This document shows, in pieces, positions 49,057 to 60,428 of a stretch of 64,000 nucleotides of DNA. The stretch's first letter is position 1. Every line of letters begins with the position of its first letter. Source of the DNA: Sialis fuliginosa. Lineage: Eukaryota > Arthropoda > Insecta > Megaloptera > Sialidae. The position numbers were made by a program, and so were the translations under genes. Location: NCBI GenBank assembly GCA_961205875.1, contig OY540821.1:14632001-14696000 (forward strand), written 5' to 3'. The notes beneath the pieces were generated by a model. That model saw nothing but the letters and a program-made list of their open reading frames with translations, was not told the DNA's origin and did not search any database.

Positions 49057-51211
49057 TATATTAATATATCTTAAAGTTAATAATTACATTAACTAATAAA
49101 TTTGAATAAAAACCGATTTTTTTTTCTATTTGTATTTAACTATTGTCGTAAAAAGTTTGGAACCCCTGGTAGATATAGTACATAAAATAACAACATCGTC
49201 TTATTTTTATTTGCAATTATGTTTCATTATTGTCTATAGATTTTCACGATAACACATGTAAAAAAGTTAATTATCAAATTAACATATAATTAATTAAAAA
49301 ATTATACATTCATTTCTCTCATTATTTTAGAAAATATGACTTTGAACTACCCGAATTGTTATTACACCTAGATTTATTTTACTGAACCATTTTCAATGTA
49401 ATTAATAATTGTTATATAACATATATAATTATCTAAGGATTTTTGAACACTGTAATTACGTTTTTAACACTCTTTAAATTATAAAATTTAATTTAAATTC
49501 AGCGTATTCAAATATTTGAAAGTATCAAATAGGTAGGTATTTGGAATTAGGACTTGAAACATGATAATTTTATCGTATACTTTAACTTTTGTACTACTAA
49601 AAAAGGTTTTCAAGGTAACAATTTTTCGAAGATTACATTATCTACAATGAATATCAATAAATGATTGTCTTCGTCTCTATTCTAATCATCCTAGCGTAAT
49701 TTCATTCAAAATAAATAATTTATATTTTTTATAAACCAATTCATTATATATAAATTGCAAAAAAATAATATAAATCTGTAATATAATACAATATATACTT
49801 TTATAAAATATAACTTGATATATTCAATTTCAAATCAAGATAAAAATAATCCTAATAAATGAATATCACACACAGAGACTTGAGCTACTTGAATTGAAGA
49901 GAAAAAAAAAGCAAAACAAGTTGAATATAAATTTAAAAATCACAGAACGTCCATCTGATAAAGGAATTTCAGTCAAGTATAAGTTTGAAGACAAATTCAC
50001 TGAATTGTATAAAAGAATAAAGATTACCTTTTGAGCAAAGTGTAATAAAATAAGTAAGAGTGTGGGATGGAGGTTCTATATTGAATATTTATTGAACTGT
50101 AGTTAATTTATTCGAATTTCGAATTATAACGTGTTCATGAAACCACTATACGAATAGTAAAAAATAAAAGAAATTGAAACAACAATCTATAATATATGTT
50201 AGTGGTGTCGATAGGGGGGGGGGGGATATCTGGGGTGATAATCGATAGTCTCTCCATATATGTATATAAATTTGTAAGTTCTATCAGTGCAATATATTTT
50301 TTATATATACATAGGTCATAGGTACATGAAATGTACTGTATAATCATGAAAAAATCCGAAATTCCTGAATCACGTACGACTATTATCTCAATGACGACTA
50401 TGTGTGTGTCTATCTGTGAACGTTCTATAGCCAAAACGGTGAGACTTACAAACATGCAATTTTAAACTTAAGGTTCTTGTATACTCTAGATGTGCACGTC
50501 CTATTTTTTTACGTCGTTTAACTGCAATATAATCGATTAATATAGATTCTAAAAAACTAGTCTAGGTTTCATTATTCCGTAAAAATACTGAACCGATTTT
50601 GATGGGATTATTTTTGTTAGAAAGCTTTAGATCTCAGAATTAATTAAGGTTACATAATTATTGATATTTTTTAATAAAAACACATACAAGTATGATGTAA
50701 AATTGGAAGAAAAGACAGTAGTAAGATTATTTTTTATTGTTAATGTATCATTAAATAAAAACTCATTTAGTTTGACTATTTCTTTACATATTATACATGA
50801 ATAATTGCAACTTATTTTTTTAAATGAAATTTTGTTGTTGTATCGTTACCACTTACTGTACTATACCGTGAAATTTATTTTTAAGTACAGATGGGTCTGG
50901 ACACTGGTTGGATTTCGCAGTCAGTCATCAAATAATCGTCCGACAGATTTTATCTTAATACCATATTGCATATTCTATACTTTAAATCTTTTTACAGTAA
51001 AAAGTACAGTAGCAAGCCTACGTTACGAGTAGGTTTTACAAATGGCATTATAAAATGTACGTAAGTACATGCATTTATATCATGATAAGTTATATTAAAC
51101 ATTATAAAAAGGCAGTATATAGATAAATAATATTATATGCAATAAGAATTGCTACTGAACTGTACGCTTGCGTAAATGAATTTAGCTATTGCTAAAAATA
51201 CAATTATTTTC
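49057..51211. other. AT-rich noncoding DNA with repeat fragments
   Basis: gtttggaacccctg at 49155-49168 resembles a lone hAT-type end. A 12-G run lies at 50214-50225. 50390-50450 (gtgtgtgtctatctgtgaac, tatagccaaaacggtgagac) and 50580-50650 (tactgaaccgattttgatgg) are fragments of 'accgattttgatg' repeats. The 106-codon minus-strand ORF at 50135-50455 crosses these and is not supported as a gene. Confidence 0.5.
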
Positions 51212-52391
51212 TAGCTAGTATACACGCATACTACGTGCGGGCGCGAGCATACGCGCAGTGGCGAAGCGTCCATGGAAGCAGTGTTGGGTAAATTAATACA
51301 AATCTGTGTTTTCAGAATAAATAATTTTAAAATATTATTAGAATATTCATCTTAATGCGCAACCCATTTTAACCAAAAGTCAAAAATAGCATTTAATATT
51401 AATTTACACGTTCAATTATAAAACTATAATACCTCTACGTCTTATTTTCTTGTATTTTAGTCGATATTTGTATGACGAGTTGAATTTTACTGCAGGAAAA
51501 TTCACTAAAAAATTTTGAATTTTTGATTTCGTTAAAAGTATGTTTATTGTATAGAAAATGGCGTGAAAAGTTGAACTGTTCAAACCGCAGGTCTGTATCT
51601 CAAATCGTTCTCGAGATATAGCCTCTCAAAGTTTCAGTTTTTTCAAAATTTTGAAGAAAAATGGCCATAACTTTTGAACGGATGGTCGGAATTGATTTTA
51701 GTTGACGGATTTGGAATCAGCGCATCAAAATCTATATAATGACATGTATAATACTTTAAAACTCGGAAAAAAAAAATTCGCGAAAAATCGAAAAAATTCA
51801 AAGGGGTATACCTTAAAAAAATGTCGATTTTTGACGAAAATTTTTTTGTCGAATTTTAAAGTATTATACATGTCATTATATAGATTTTGACACGCTGATT
51901 TCAAATCCGTCAACTAAAATCAATTCTGACCATCTGTTCAAAAGTTATGGCCATTTTTTTCCAAAAATTTGAAAAAACTAAAACTTTGAGAGGCTATATC
52001 TCGAGAACGGTTTGAGATACAGACCTGCGGTTTGAAGCATTCAACTTTTCACGTCATATTCTATACAATAAACATACTTTTAACGAAATCAAAAACTCGA
52101 AATTTTTTACTGAAATTTCCTGCGGTGAACTTCATTTCATCATACAAATATCGACTAAAATACAAGAAAATAAGACGTAGAATCATTTAGTTACTATATA
52201 AATATGTAAGAATTTATTTAAAAAAGTAAAAACTTGAACTTAAGGTGTTTCATTACTAGTTTTATTTGTTAATAGGAGGAGGATTGACAAAATATGTTTT
52301 CCTTATTAAAAATTTCACACCTCGCCACTGGATACGCGCTCCCGCACGTGGTATGCATTTGCGTCCTGTACCGTCACGTTTATACTAGCTA
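51212..52391. mobile_element. Small GC-rich palindromic element split by a hAT-like insertion
   Basis: tagctagtata at 51212-51222 faces tatactagcta at 52381-52391. Inside them catactacgtgcgggcgcga on the left pairs with cgctcccgcacgtggtatgc on the right. With the inserted element (51256-52330) and one target copy removed, the outer element is about 97 bp. Its base composition is far richer in G+C than anything nearby. Confidence 0.7.
51256..52330 (-). mobile_element. hAT-like foldback element, copy 3 (complete)
   Basis: The element is 1,075 bp, in the opposite orientation to copies 1 and 2. The ends are cagtggcgaagcgtccatgg and, inverted, cagtggcgaggtgtgaa. The flanking octamers catacgcg (51248-51255) and gatacgcg (52331-52338) agree at 7 of 8 positions: the clearest 8-bp duplication of the three copies and the main basis for the hAT call. 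The arms run from about 51435 to 52180 around the loop at 51779-51836. No transposase ORF is present. Confidence 0.9.
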
Positions 52392-52866
52392 CACAATTCA
52401 GTGCAGGGTAGTGTTCATTACATTTTTTTATTTTTTCGATTTTAATGAAATGTTAACATACTAAAGAATCACTCTGTATGATATTACATCTAACAGCTAT
52501 AAATAAAGTGATATTCTGTTCCGCTATTAACAGTAAATTGTATTCACTTTTTCCTAACAGCAATTATTTTGTTATTTCATGGACGTAAATCTATTGTTAT
52601 ATGATTTAATTTCAGTCAATGAATATTTAGATTGAGTTTTTTTAGAACACTTTTTTATAAAAATAATTATTTTTGTATAAAATCAAAAATAATTTATTAT
52701 TATATTAATATAAAAAAAACTCAAAATATATACAAATTGAAGATAAAATAAAAAGTGAGAAACAATTGAAATATTATTAACAAAACCTAATTTTTTAACA
52801 TTCTCAACATAATGTTATAAACCTTTTCTTATTATACTCCTTTAAGTTTTTAGAAAACTGTCAACT

Positions 52867-53125
52867 AGGGGTGGCAAATGGGGCACTCCTCCCCCGGGAT
52901 ATGACCTAACCTAACGTTAACAGTCAGGTACGTGTTATTTTTTTTTTTTTTAATTTTCGACAAGGGGGTAGGGTCTTCGATTGTATATCCAAAGGGAGCG
53001 CAATATTTAAATATATACAATGTGTATAATGTGGGATATATGAAATTTTTAATTTCTGGAGAACAAAAAACATCTAACATTTATGGTAACCTAACTTTTT
53101 TTTACAAACTTTTCTCCTATCTCTA
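52867..53125. mobile_element. Decayed transposon copy related to 48796-49056
   Basis: This is the second copy of the family described at 48796. It includes ggggcactcctcccccggga and, near the right end, tttctcctatctctagaaaa. Overlapping short ORFs on both strands here are not coding. Confidence 0.4.
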
Positions 53126-53904
53126 GAAAATTTTCTGCGAATTTCCCTGGAATTGATGATGAAATTATCGTGTGGCTTAAAGTAATTTAAGAATCTTGTG
53201 GTTTTTAATATTGAAAATCCCATAAAAATCAGCGCAGAAGTTTCCACGTTATGTGAGAACAAACAAACTGTAAAACGACGCATAGATATACTCCTATGTA
53301 CCTATTTCATCAAGAAGCTAATTAAAATCCAACAAACAAGTGAATTACGAAACCTCAAAGTAGGTACATTCCTTTTATCTACAAAATAAAATTTTACGAG
53401 CAAATATAAAATAGACCAAACATAAAAATAGTTCATAAATCAATCGAAATAAAGATTAAACAAATATTTCAACATACGTAGAAAGTTATATCATTGGTGG
53501 CAAAATTTATAACTTAACAGGTAATTTAAAAATGATCCATTGTGGCCGACAGCTAAACGTGACAAACCAACAGGTGTAACTGTCTGTGTGTAATGCACGC
53601 CACAAAGGTGTCATTATTTTATGGCAGACCGAAATATCTCATCTTCTATGCCCGAACAATTTGTTTTCAGGTTATTGTTATCGTTTTGTCACAGTTGACA
53701 ATTCGAGAAACCTGTATGCATTTTTGTATGTGATTTATTGGCGTAAAATATAAGTTCTTTTAAAAAGACAAATATGTAAGCTCTCAATGCATTTTTAATT
53801 TATATGAACTGACAAAATATTATTCCATTTAATTTCTTTTATTTTTAAAAGTTATTGTAATCGGTCCGAAAATCAAAATCAAAAATGTCAACATAATTGT
53901 ATGT
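53126..53904. other. AT-rich noncoding DNA
   Basis: No bounded repeat or gene was recognised. Short ORFs near 53200-53390 have no supporting context. Confidence 0.5.
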
Positions 53905-54095
53905 TTCATGGATTTTTCGAAAAAAGGGGGTAAAAGGGGTGTAAAATTTTTTTTTGGTCGGATTTACTTGAAATATAGCATAAATATTCTACAATACAAA
54001 TAATGAAAAATGTATTTTTTTTGTTATACGTGCCTAAACAGCCATAGAAGGGGTGAAAGGCGAAAACCACCCTCAAAATTTGAATTTTAAATACT
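53905..54095. repeat. Dispersed 'aggggtgaaa' repeat, longest copy
   Basis: Starting tttttcgaaaaaagggggta and running through ggtcggatttacttgaaata, gcataaatattctacaatac, cgtgcctaaacagccataga and aggggtgaaaggcgaaaacc, this joins the part seen at 1-131 to the part seen, inverted, at 36370-36440. It is the best single view of the family in this window. Confidence 0.75.
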
Positions 54096-55882
54096 AATAA
54101 ATAAATAAGTCTATAATTCATGTTGCCTTGGTAACAAATGCAATTAAATTTAAATTGTCAGATTAGTTATTATAAAAACAAATGCAAAAACAAACCCTGT
54201 TTATTTTTTTATTTCTCGTATTAAATTTCTAGATGTCGATGATAAGTAAATTTTTTATATTGAATTAAATAATTACAGAATACGAATACAAATATAAAAA
54301 ACAAATGAAAATTGTTATCAAATGAACTGTTAGGTATATAAACTTTTCATTAAAAGTAATTTACTGTGTAGGAAAATAAGAAAAGAAATACCTATTTGCT
54401 GAACTTTTATAAAACGATTTGTAAAATCTCTTTTTCTGGAATGTGGAAGTTTCGAAAAAAAAACCCTTGGTAAGCTTTTATTGAAGATAAGTAAACATTT
54501 CCAAACTCAGAATCCTAAATACCTAACTAAAATACCGTAGAGTACATTATATTTATTTACAGATGTCTTAGAAATAAGTACCGTATCGAATTTTCAGTAA
54601 TAGACTTTTTATACAGGAAACAAATATTTGTAAGGTAAGTTCATCTAGGTATAAAATCAATGTTTATACATCAAGGATGATAAATGCCAGAGATAATATC
54701 AGATAAAATAAATAATAACAATTTTAAGTCAAGTGACTCACTTTACAAAAATGAAAGTAGATATTTTATCAAGAAACGATTTGTAAATTCAAAATAACAT
54801 AGCCAAAGATAGTTAACTCCAGAAGCTGACTCTTTTTTTGGGCTTAGAATTTAGTTAGTACACTCGTTACTGCGTTCCTTCTTGAAATAAACCAATTTTC
54901 TTGAAAATTGTTCTTATTCAATGCTTCCTTACTTTAAAAAGAAAATAATTTTCAACTATTTGGGCCAAAAAGGAGTTAACTCCAGAATAAAATTGACTCT
55001 GGAATTGCGAATTTGACGAATTTCTCAATGGAATTTGGCCAAAACATGAAGTGGTAGGTGACAAATAATAATTGGACAAAGACAAAGGCGATTTAAATAC
55101 ATTCTCCAGTTTTTTAACAGTTTTTTCTATTTTCGCACAAATTATAAAAACTGAAGTTAACTCCTTGTTGCTGCAAACCCTTCAAATCGATTACAACCTT
55201 TATTATTAGTGTATAAAACACAAAAGATGCAAAATATGATCAAAAATATTAATTTTTGTAACCCCCCCGCCTTTGCCACTGCTTAGGTGTCAAAATTAGC
55301 AAGTCAGTCTATTTGATTTCTAAGCAACAACATTTCTGTAAAAACGTACATAAATGTATTGTGTAACCACATTCCCTTTAACACTTTTCTTCTGTATGTA
55401 CAAGATACCTTTTATATTTTTAAACAAGTACTAATATTTTTAAAACAATAAAACATTACAATACATGCAATACTTTACATAATATTATTTACATATTTAC
55501 ATTTAAGAACTTTCGTTTTGTATCTTGATTTTTTGATGAATGAAATTACCATTTCCTCGTGAGCCATAGACTAAGAACGATGCATAATTTATGCAACAGT
55601 GTGTATATTGACACAAGTTTGATTTGATAAGTACCTACTTTTCAATCACGACCATGTATAAATAGGTGAAATGTTAACGTACTTGCACGGTATAGTACAT
55701 TAGATACTTTTAGAAATACTAGTTCCATCTGTCTAGAATAAAAGTTGCTATACAATATTGTATTTTCTGAAATATCATTTTGTTTTCCGACTAATAAATA
55801 ATTTAGCTATGTATATAAATTATTTTGATTCATTACAAAAGATGTCATGCTTTTTAATTTTTGATATTCTTACAGCCTGGTT
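54096..55882. other. AT-rich noncoding DNA, with a lone hAT-like end
   Basis: At 55262-55281 cccccccgcctttgccactg, read inverted, starts cagtggcaaaggcgggg, a hAT-type end with no partner found. The word gagttaactcc-like 'agttaactcc' recurs at about 54812, 54973 and 55156, hinting at an old repeat. No supported gene. Confidence 0.45.
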
Positions 55883-55899
55883 GGGGGGGGGGGGGGGGG
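55883..55899 (+). repeat. Poly-G tract, 17 G
   Basis: Seventeen consecutive G lie in DNA that is otherwise very poor in G. Such a run can form quadruplex-type structures and is also prone to length error in sequencing, so the exact count is uncertain. Confidence 0.8.
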
Positions 55900-55973
55900 T
55901 AAAATGACTGTTTTGCCCCTCGCTAGGATACCCACAGTTTCACCAACTCTCTTATATCTAACAATACTAATTT

Positions 55974-56279
55974 CCGGTATTATAAACTAGCTAACAAAAT
56001 TTGCTAGCTAGCAAGTACTTTTAAATGAGGTTTCTAACCTATCTGACAGTTTTCCTTATGAAATTTTTTCGTGGTATATAAACACCAACGGTATTAAAAC
56101 AGTGGCGATATAGTAATGAAAATTATTTTGTACGGTCAGAGTTGCCAACTGTGTTACAATAAATTGAAGTATCACTGATGTAAATTCCATAGTTAATCCA
56201 TAGATACTATCACAGAATTAATACCCCATTTGAAAGTGCTTGCTAGCTAGCAAATTTGCTAGCTCCTTTATAATACCGG
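55974..56279. mobile_element. MITE with CCGGTATTATAAA ends, 306 bp
   Basis: The left end ccggtattataaactagcta and the inverted right end ccggtattataaaggagcta continue in parallel for about 55 bp, including tttgctagctagcaag and acttttaaatg/actttcaaatg. A degraded relative lies at 29770-30005 and a single similar terminus (tgtccggtattataaagact) at about 57557. A target-site duplication is not clear. Confidence 0.8.
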
Positions 56280-56439
56280 ACATAAATGCTGGACTCCGAT
56301 TAAGAATGAACTAAAACGGGTTCTGGATAAATTATGTACCGAATAATATGGTAGGTGTTAAAATAAAAAATGGGGAAATAATTTTAACTTTCTTAAAATA
56401 AAAATATACTTAATATTACCCAATTATGCAATACCGTTA

Positions 56440-56700
56440 CTATTTGAAAAAGTGCGCTATGGCAACCAACGAACGCGGTTAAACCACACAACAACTGACG
56501 ATGATCGAAAGGTACAGATTTCAGTATTACGTAACTCTCGTTTTCAAACGTTGTTAAATATATGACACGTGAGCCGACCTAGTTTCGTTTTCATAAAATT
56601 ACTTCAGCTACGTCGTGACGGAGAGAAAACGTTGATGTATTTCGCAGATTGTACTCTTTGGGCTGTCCTCTTTTTGACATAACTCGTGAACGCGTTTTTT
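56440..56700. other. CpG-richer island, possible regulatory DNA
   Basis: CpG is frequent (gaacgcggtt, gacacgtgagccgacc, ctacgtcgtgacggaga, aactcgtgaacgcg) compared with flanks. It includes an E-box-like cacgtg and a ttcagtatt string near the initiator consensus, but no TATA at the right distance. No ORF is supported. It could be an enhancer, a promoter of an unseen gene, or a decayed element. Confidence 0.3.
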
Positions 56701-58076
56701 TTTATGTTTCTGTATTACTAACACAAATAAACACATAATATACTCATGTTACAAAAATATTATTTCTCATCAATTTGGTGTTCTTATAGCACGTATGATA
56801 CGTGGCAAATAAAGCTAAAACGCTGCACTTTTTTACTGGGGTATGCCACTTTCTGTGGTCATATAGGGTCAAAAGAAAGGAGTCACCTCAAAATCCATAT
56901 ACTAAAAACACTATTATAGTGTTATTATTACAGATGGTCCCACCGGTGTTCTAAAATTGGCTGAATTTCAGCTCTTAGTCATCCGATTTTAATTTTCTTT
57001 CGTTCATTCTAAAATTCTTATTGAGAAGAATATTTTTTGTCATTATTCATTTTTCTCTAAATCTTAAGGGTTCCCCACAGAGGTAAACTAAGAAATATAG
57101 TCTTATTTTGGATTATTCCACGTCAAATTTAGCTGCATTTTGATGGAAATATCCATTTATATATATTATATATATATATATATCCATTTATATGAATATT
57201 TTTACAATGATATCTGTCTATCTATGTATCTGTTTGTAAACGCTGTAACTCAAAAATGACACTACATAGAGGGGTAAAATTTTATATTTAGGATTAAATT
57301 TTTTAAATAAGAAAACTAAAAACGATCTTAAAACCGGAAACGGATGTTTACTCTTTTTTTCGTTTTTTTTTTTAAATCTAAGACTGTTCTATATGGATTT
57401 TAAAGTGGACTTATCTATAAAAATTGCACCTTTTTTATGTACCAGACGTATTATTATATGCTTGTTTTAAATATTTAAATACTTAACAAGTATTTAAAAA
57501 TGTATAGGTTTTCTATTTTTATCTATTTGGTGTAAATGCGCCATTTGTATTTCATGTCCGGTATTATAAAGACTTTTTCCTCTGGAACGATATGACAGAC
57601 AAACAGATGATTTCGGTACAGAATACTAAAAATAAAACCTAAATACATAATATACACTCGAAACCAATAGATTAAAATAATCGTGAACTATCAGGAAGAG
57701 GCTACGAATCATAGAAAAGTATAACGTGAGATTATTCAATTTTCTGTTTTTAAAAACACGAAACTATACGAAGAATACAAACGTAGTATAAAAATATAGA
57801 TTTTACATTAATATTCTATCATAAATTTTTTCCGATCACGAAGCTATTATAAATTTAAATTACTTTGCTAGAATATTTTGTACATCATTTTAACATATGT
57901 TCTTGAATTATTGATACAACTGGTCTAATATATTTGTGAAATTTAAACATGCAGAGACTCACTTCAAAATGACGACAACTGAAATTATTTATTTATTATT
58001 TAAATATATTTATTCATTATATATTTTTATTAATAATATTTTGAATTATCTATCTTTTTTATTATTTTATTTTTTT
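56701..58076. other. AT-rich noncoding DNA with an AT microsatellite
   Basis: Alternating TA runs lie at 57158-57183, followed by text of the type 'gatatctgtctatctatgtatctg' that often starts insect dispersed repeats. No supported gene. Confidence 0.55.
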
Positions 58077-58125
58077 CGTCATTTTAAAACGATCACAAAG
58101 CTTCTCGTATCTTCGATATGGTGAG
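58077..58125 (-). repeat. Fragment of dispersed repeat family R1
   Basis: aaaacgatcacaaagcttct and tatggtgaggaagca match the end of copy 1 at about 8872-8914 (aaaacgagcacaaagcttct, tatgacgaggaaaca). Confidence 0.6.
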
Positions 58126-58849
58126 GAAGCAGAAATGTACACAGCTATCAAAATTAAATAAAAATATTAAAAAGAACAATATATGTATTGCTACATATTA
58201 CATATACATACATGTATATAATGAATCAATTTTGTAACAAATCTAATAATTAGTGTAGTATTATTACAAAAAATACCTAGACTATAACTATACCCACATG
58301 ATAAACAGATACAATATAATTATTACATAGACTTGAGCAATGCGCTTGTTACAATACATGAGTTAAATAATTAATAGAAAGAATGCTCACACAATTTTGT
58401 ATAAGTATTATAATTATTTATAAAGCCAAATTAATTCATCGATGTATACATTTGATAACAACCTTATCGAATGACGAACACCGAATAAACCCTTGGGCGA
58501 TTTTCTAATCAGCCTGTAATTTCCCTGTTACCACCTGTCAAAGGTACGCTATTTGTGTTTTGTGTGTGGCAGTAGTACCAACACAGGGCCGATAAATTTA
58601 CTCACATATTTTTGATTTGATTTTTTTATGTTTTATAACTGGAATGTTACTGTATGTTGAACCCTGCCCTGACAGGCACAGAGGCAACCTCCATTCCGTC
58701 TTTGTGTCCCCGTTTCTATATGTTGTACGTGTAGGCGTTTTTCTCACATCAAGAAGAAGAATGAACATTTAAAGAAAATTAGATGGCTGATTTTGTGAAA
58801 AAGAATGCCAAAAAATTAAAAAAAAAAAAACTGGAATGTTAAAATTTTT

Positions 58850-59305
58850 AATTTGATTTTTCCATTTCAGGTCAAGACAAACACTTTTCGTTCCATGTCT
58901 GTCTGCCTGTGTGTTTGTGTGTGTCTGCCTGTCTGTCTGTCCCCCAAATCCTTGTCACACGCATAACTAATGAAACACTGAACCAATATTAATGAAACTT
59001 GGTTGGTTGGGTCTAGCTTGAGGACGGTCTCATTTCAAAATTATGAAAATCATGTTTAAGTGGGAGGGATGACACCCCAAAATATTTATTTTTTTAAGAT
59101 ATCTCAAGAAAGACACATGTTAAGTATGTACGTGAAAATTTTATAGACTCTTTTTTGTAGAATATTCAATTTCCTATAACATAATACGCATATGTCACCA
59201 CAACGTTTGTTTTAAAATATTCCTTTACAAAGATTTATCTCAATTTGCTTTTGATATATTAAATGTCATTTTGACGTTTACATAACAGAAAAATTTTTAT
59301 TTACA
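58850..59305 (+). repeat. Dispersed repeat family R1, copy 3
   Basis: This copy shows ccatttcaggtcaagacaaa, a tgtctgcctgtgtgtttgtg run, aaccaatattaatgaaactt, ggttggttgggtctagcttg, gggagggatgacacccca, aagatatctcaagaaag and tgtcattttgacgtttacat. It is the fullest copy and carries the ttaagatatctcaagaa block also present in copy 1. Confidence 0.78.
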
Positions 59306-60070
59306 AATTTAAAATTGTTTGATAATTAACTTTCTTTGATATATTTTAACGTATAGGAATACAAAACCGAATCTCTTTGTGTTGAAAATATCTGAAACAA
59401 TTTACACAGCCCTGTTAGTTCAGCCATGGCTAGCGAAGTCTTCTCGATCGTGCTTCTACAATATTATGAACGTTATTCTACAGGTTACTCAACATTGAGC
59501 TCTGTGTAACAATGGAATAAGACCGTTTATCTACTTCCGTGTGGTCCTGTATCTTCACGGTTCTCTACCACGTCTTGGAAAGATGCGAAACATGGGTTAT
59601 TTATGAATATCACCTTCTTACTTACCCACGAATGATTCTATACTTAACTAAGCAGTTCTCAAACTTTGGAATTTTATGGCCGGATTTTGATTGGAAATAT
59701 ATTTAAACAAAATATAATTACTTATTTATTATAGAACATAAATTATATAGTCTATATGAATTTTAAATAGCTTGCATGTCAGAGATATATAATAACCTAA
59801 TGAGGTATTTACAATTGATTGTAAATTACAAAGAATCATTTAATTTTACAATACAACTTATTGAGTAATCATAGCACCTTCTAAATAAATAATGAGAGTC
59901 CTAGCTTCGGAAACGACATAGAGAATTAAAATAAAAGCCATTTTTCATGGGTATTTTTAACCTTTTTCTGATGATAGATATGAATATTTTTTTGTAGAAT
60001 TCAACTGTGTTTTAAAAACAAGGTGTTTTGTCTTTTTGGTCTAAACACGGCTATTAAAAAGAGTACGAAA
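59306..60070. other. AT-rich noncoding DNA
   Basis: A moderately GC-richer stretch lies at about 59400-59600. A lone string cagttctcaaactttgg at about 59654 resembles a hAT-type end. No supported gene. Confidence 0.5.
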
Positions 60071-60074
60071 TTAA

Positions 60075-60428
60075 GGGGTTGCATTTAATCGTCACTTCGA
60101 AAAACTTATTTTACGATTTTTTTAGAATAATAAAAAAAGCAATCAAATGAAATTTCGAGGGTTTATTGTACATGTTTCAAAACTTAAAAAAATTTAGCTC
60201 CACTAGGGGAAACAGAACTTCCATGGATCAACATCCAGAACAGAAAAAAACATTTACACACGATTATTAAAAAATATCGATTTTTGCAAATTTTGTATCA
60301 CTTTGAACCAAAAAATCGCATTTTTGACGAAAAATAACAACTTTAAATTATTTATAAAAACCGTAATTTCTTAACCAATCGTAAAAATCAAAAATTGGTT
60401 AATACATTAGATGTAACTATGTAACCCC
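60075..60428. mobile_element. MITE flanked by TTAA, 354 bp
   Basis: The left end ggggttgcattt and the inverted right end ggggttacatag share a short terminal repeat, and TTAA lies directly outside both (60071-60074 and 60429-60432). TTAA duplications are the hallmark of piggyBac, but piggyBac ends normally start with C-rich text, so the family is uncertain. Part of the interior recurs at 34054-34140. Confidence 0.6.

Noticed and set aside
50135-50455. 106-codon minus-strand ORF
   Set aside because: It crosses a G12 run and fragments of dispersed repeats; the PPPP in the translation comes from the G run.
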